From Pseudonocardiales bacterium (GTDB lineage: Bacteria > Actinomycetota > Actinomycetes > Mycobacteriales > Pseudonocardiaceae), in NCBI GenBank assembly GCA_019247305.1, contig JAFAPC010000134.1, positions 62,001 to 126,000 on the forward strand: 64,000 nucleotides of DNA. Reading direction: 5' to 3'. Each line of letters starts with the position of its first letter. Position 1 is the stretch's first letter. A model generated the notes under the pieces. The model was not told the DNA's origin. It searched no databases and worked only from the letters and a program-made list of their open reading frames with translations. Shown here in pieces: positions 63,770 to 64,000 of this stretch. The position numbers and the translations under genes are program-made.

Positions 63770-64000
63770 ATGGGCGAGCTGAGCCCGTGGCATTTGTTGA
63801 TCGTGGTGGCGGTCTTCGTGCTCCTGTTCGGGGCCAACAAACTGCCACAGATGGCCCGTTCGGTGGGTCAGTCGATGCGGATCTTCAAGGCGGAGACCCG
63901 CGCGTTGTCCGGCGAAAAGGAACCCGAACAGCTACCTCCGACAGCCAGCGCGTCGCCCCCGACCGCCCAGGCCCAGTCGTCCCAGGCCCAGTCGTCCCAG
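63770..64000 (+). CDS. tatA: Sec-independent translocase subunit TatA, 3' end outside window
   Basis: The ATG at 63770 follows GGGAGG. The visible 77 residues are the Tat pattern: a short N-terminal membrane span ([20 protein letters not shown]), [20 protein letters not shown] as the amphipathic helix, then a Pro/Gln-rich tail with repeats of QAQSSQ. TatA oligomers form the pore for folded Tat cargo in the cytoplasmic membrane. The gene runs past the right edge. Confidence 0.93.
   Translation, partial: MGELSPWHLLIVVAVFVLLFGANKLPQMARSVGQSMRIFKAETRALSGEKEPEQLPPTASASPPTAQAQSSQAQSSQ

Overview
The window is high-GC DNA from an actinomycete, most likely of the order Pseudonocardiales. The evidence is the gene order glyS, smtB-like, zur, uppS, recO, era, CBS-membrane protein, ybeY, phoH, rsmE, dnaJ, hrcA, which I recall from mycobacteria and relatives. 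Paired DUF5753/DUF397 regulators, a Mycobacterium-type Z-prenyl synthase and a TatA at the right edge agree with this. The genus is not claimed.

Layout. Positions 1-6141 hold a partial DUF1023 hydrolase, a lipoprotein, a Clp-type ATPase without an N-domain, a ROK sugar kinase and a secreted CocE-type hydrolase. Positions 6811-21877 are one tightly packed, translationally coupled biosynthetic operon. It encodes two large iterative PKS/PUFA-synthase-like proteins (tandem nitronate-monooxygenase-type reductase, KS, AT, ACP, KR; then KS, AT, DH and a truncated phosphopantetheinyl transferase), a free ACP, an alpha/beta hydrolase, a glycosyltransferase and two methyltransferases. Together they could build, release, glycosylate and methylate a reduced polyketide or fatty-acyl chain; the product is not known from sequence. 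Positions 22463-30216 are accessory: repeats, a long palindrome, a pentapeptide-repeat protein, WhiJ-like regulator/DUF397 sets, a promoter-led operon of seven small unknown genes and a Uma2-type nuclease.

Positions 30321-50346 are mostly core genes: dnaG, tam, tRNA-Asn, an Nramp-like transporter, XdhC, glyS, two metal regulators, uppS, recO, era, ybeY, phoH, rsmE, dnaJ and hrcA. Positions 50487-52480 are a relatively AT-rich, decayed island with three broken genes and the second copy of a dispersed repeat. Positions 52486-56867 are the de novo NAD operon nadA-nadB-nadC, divergent from an NrtR-type regulator. Positions 56877-64000 hold further small genes, a third WhiJ-like pair, a duplicated coiled-coil gene flanking a ruined SNF2 helicase, and the start of tatA.

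Three unrelated long perfect palindromes (28-30 bp arms) lie at 23331, 41829 and 56016. With the glycolipid-like PKS operon and the small-gene operon they are the least explained features. All calls come from reading the sequence; no database search was run.
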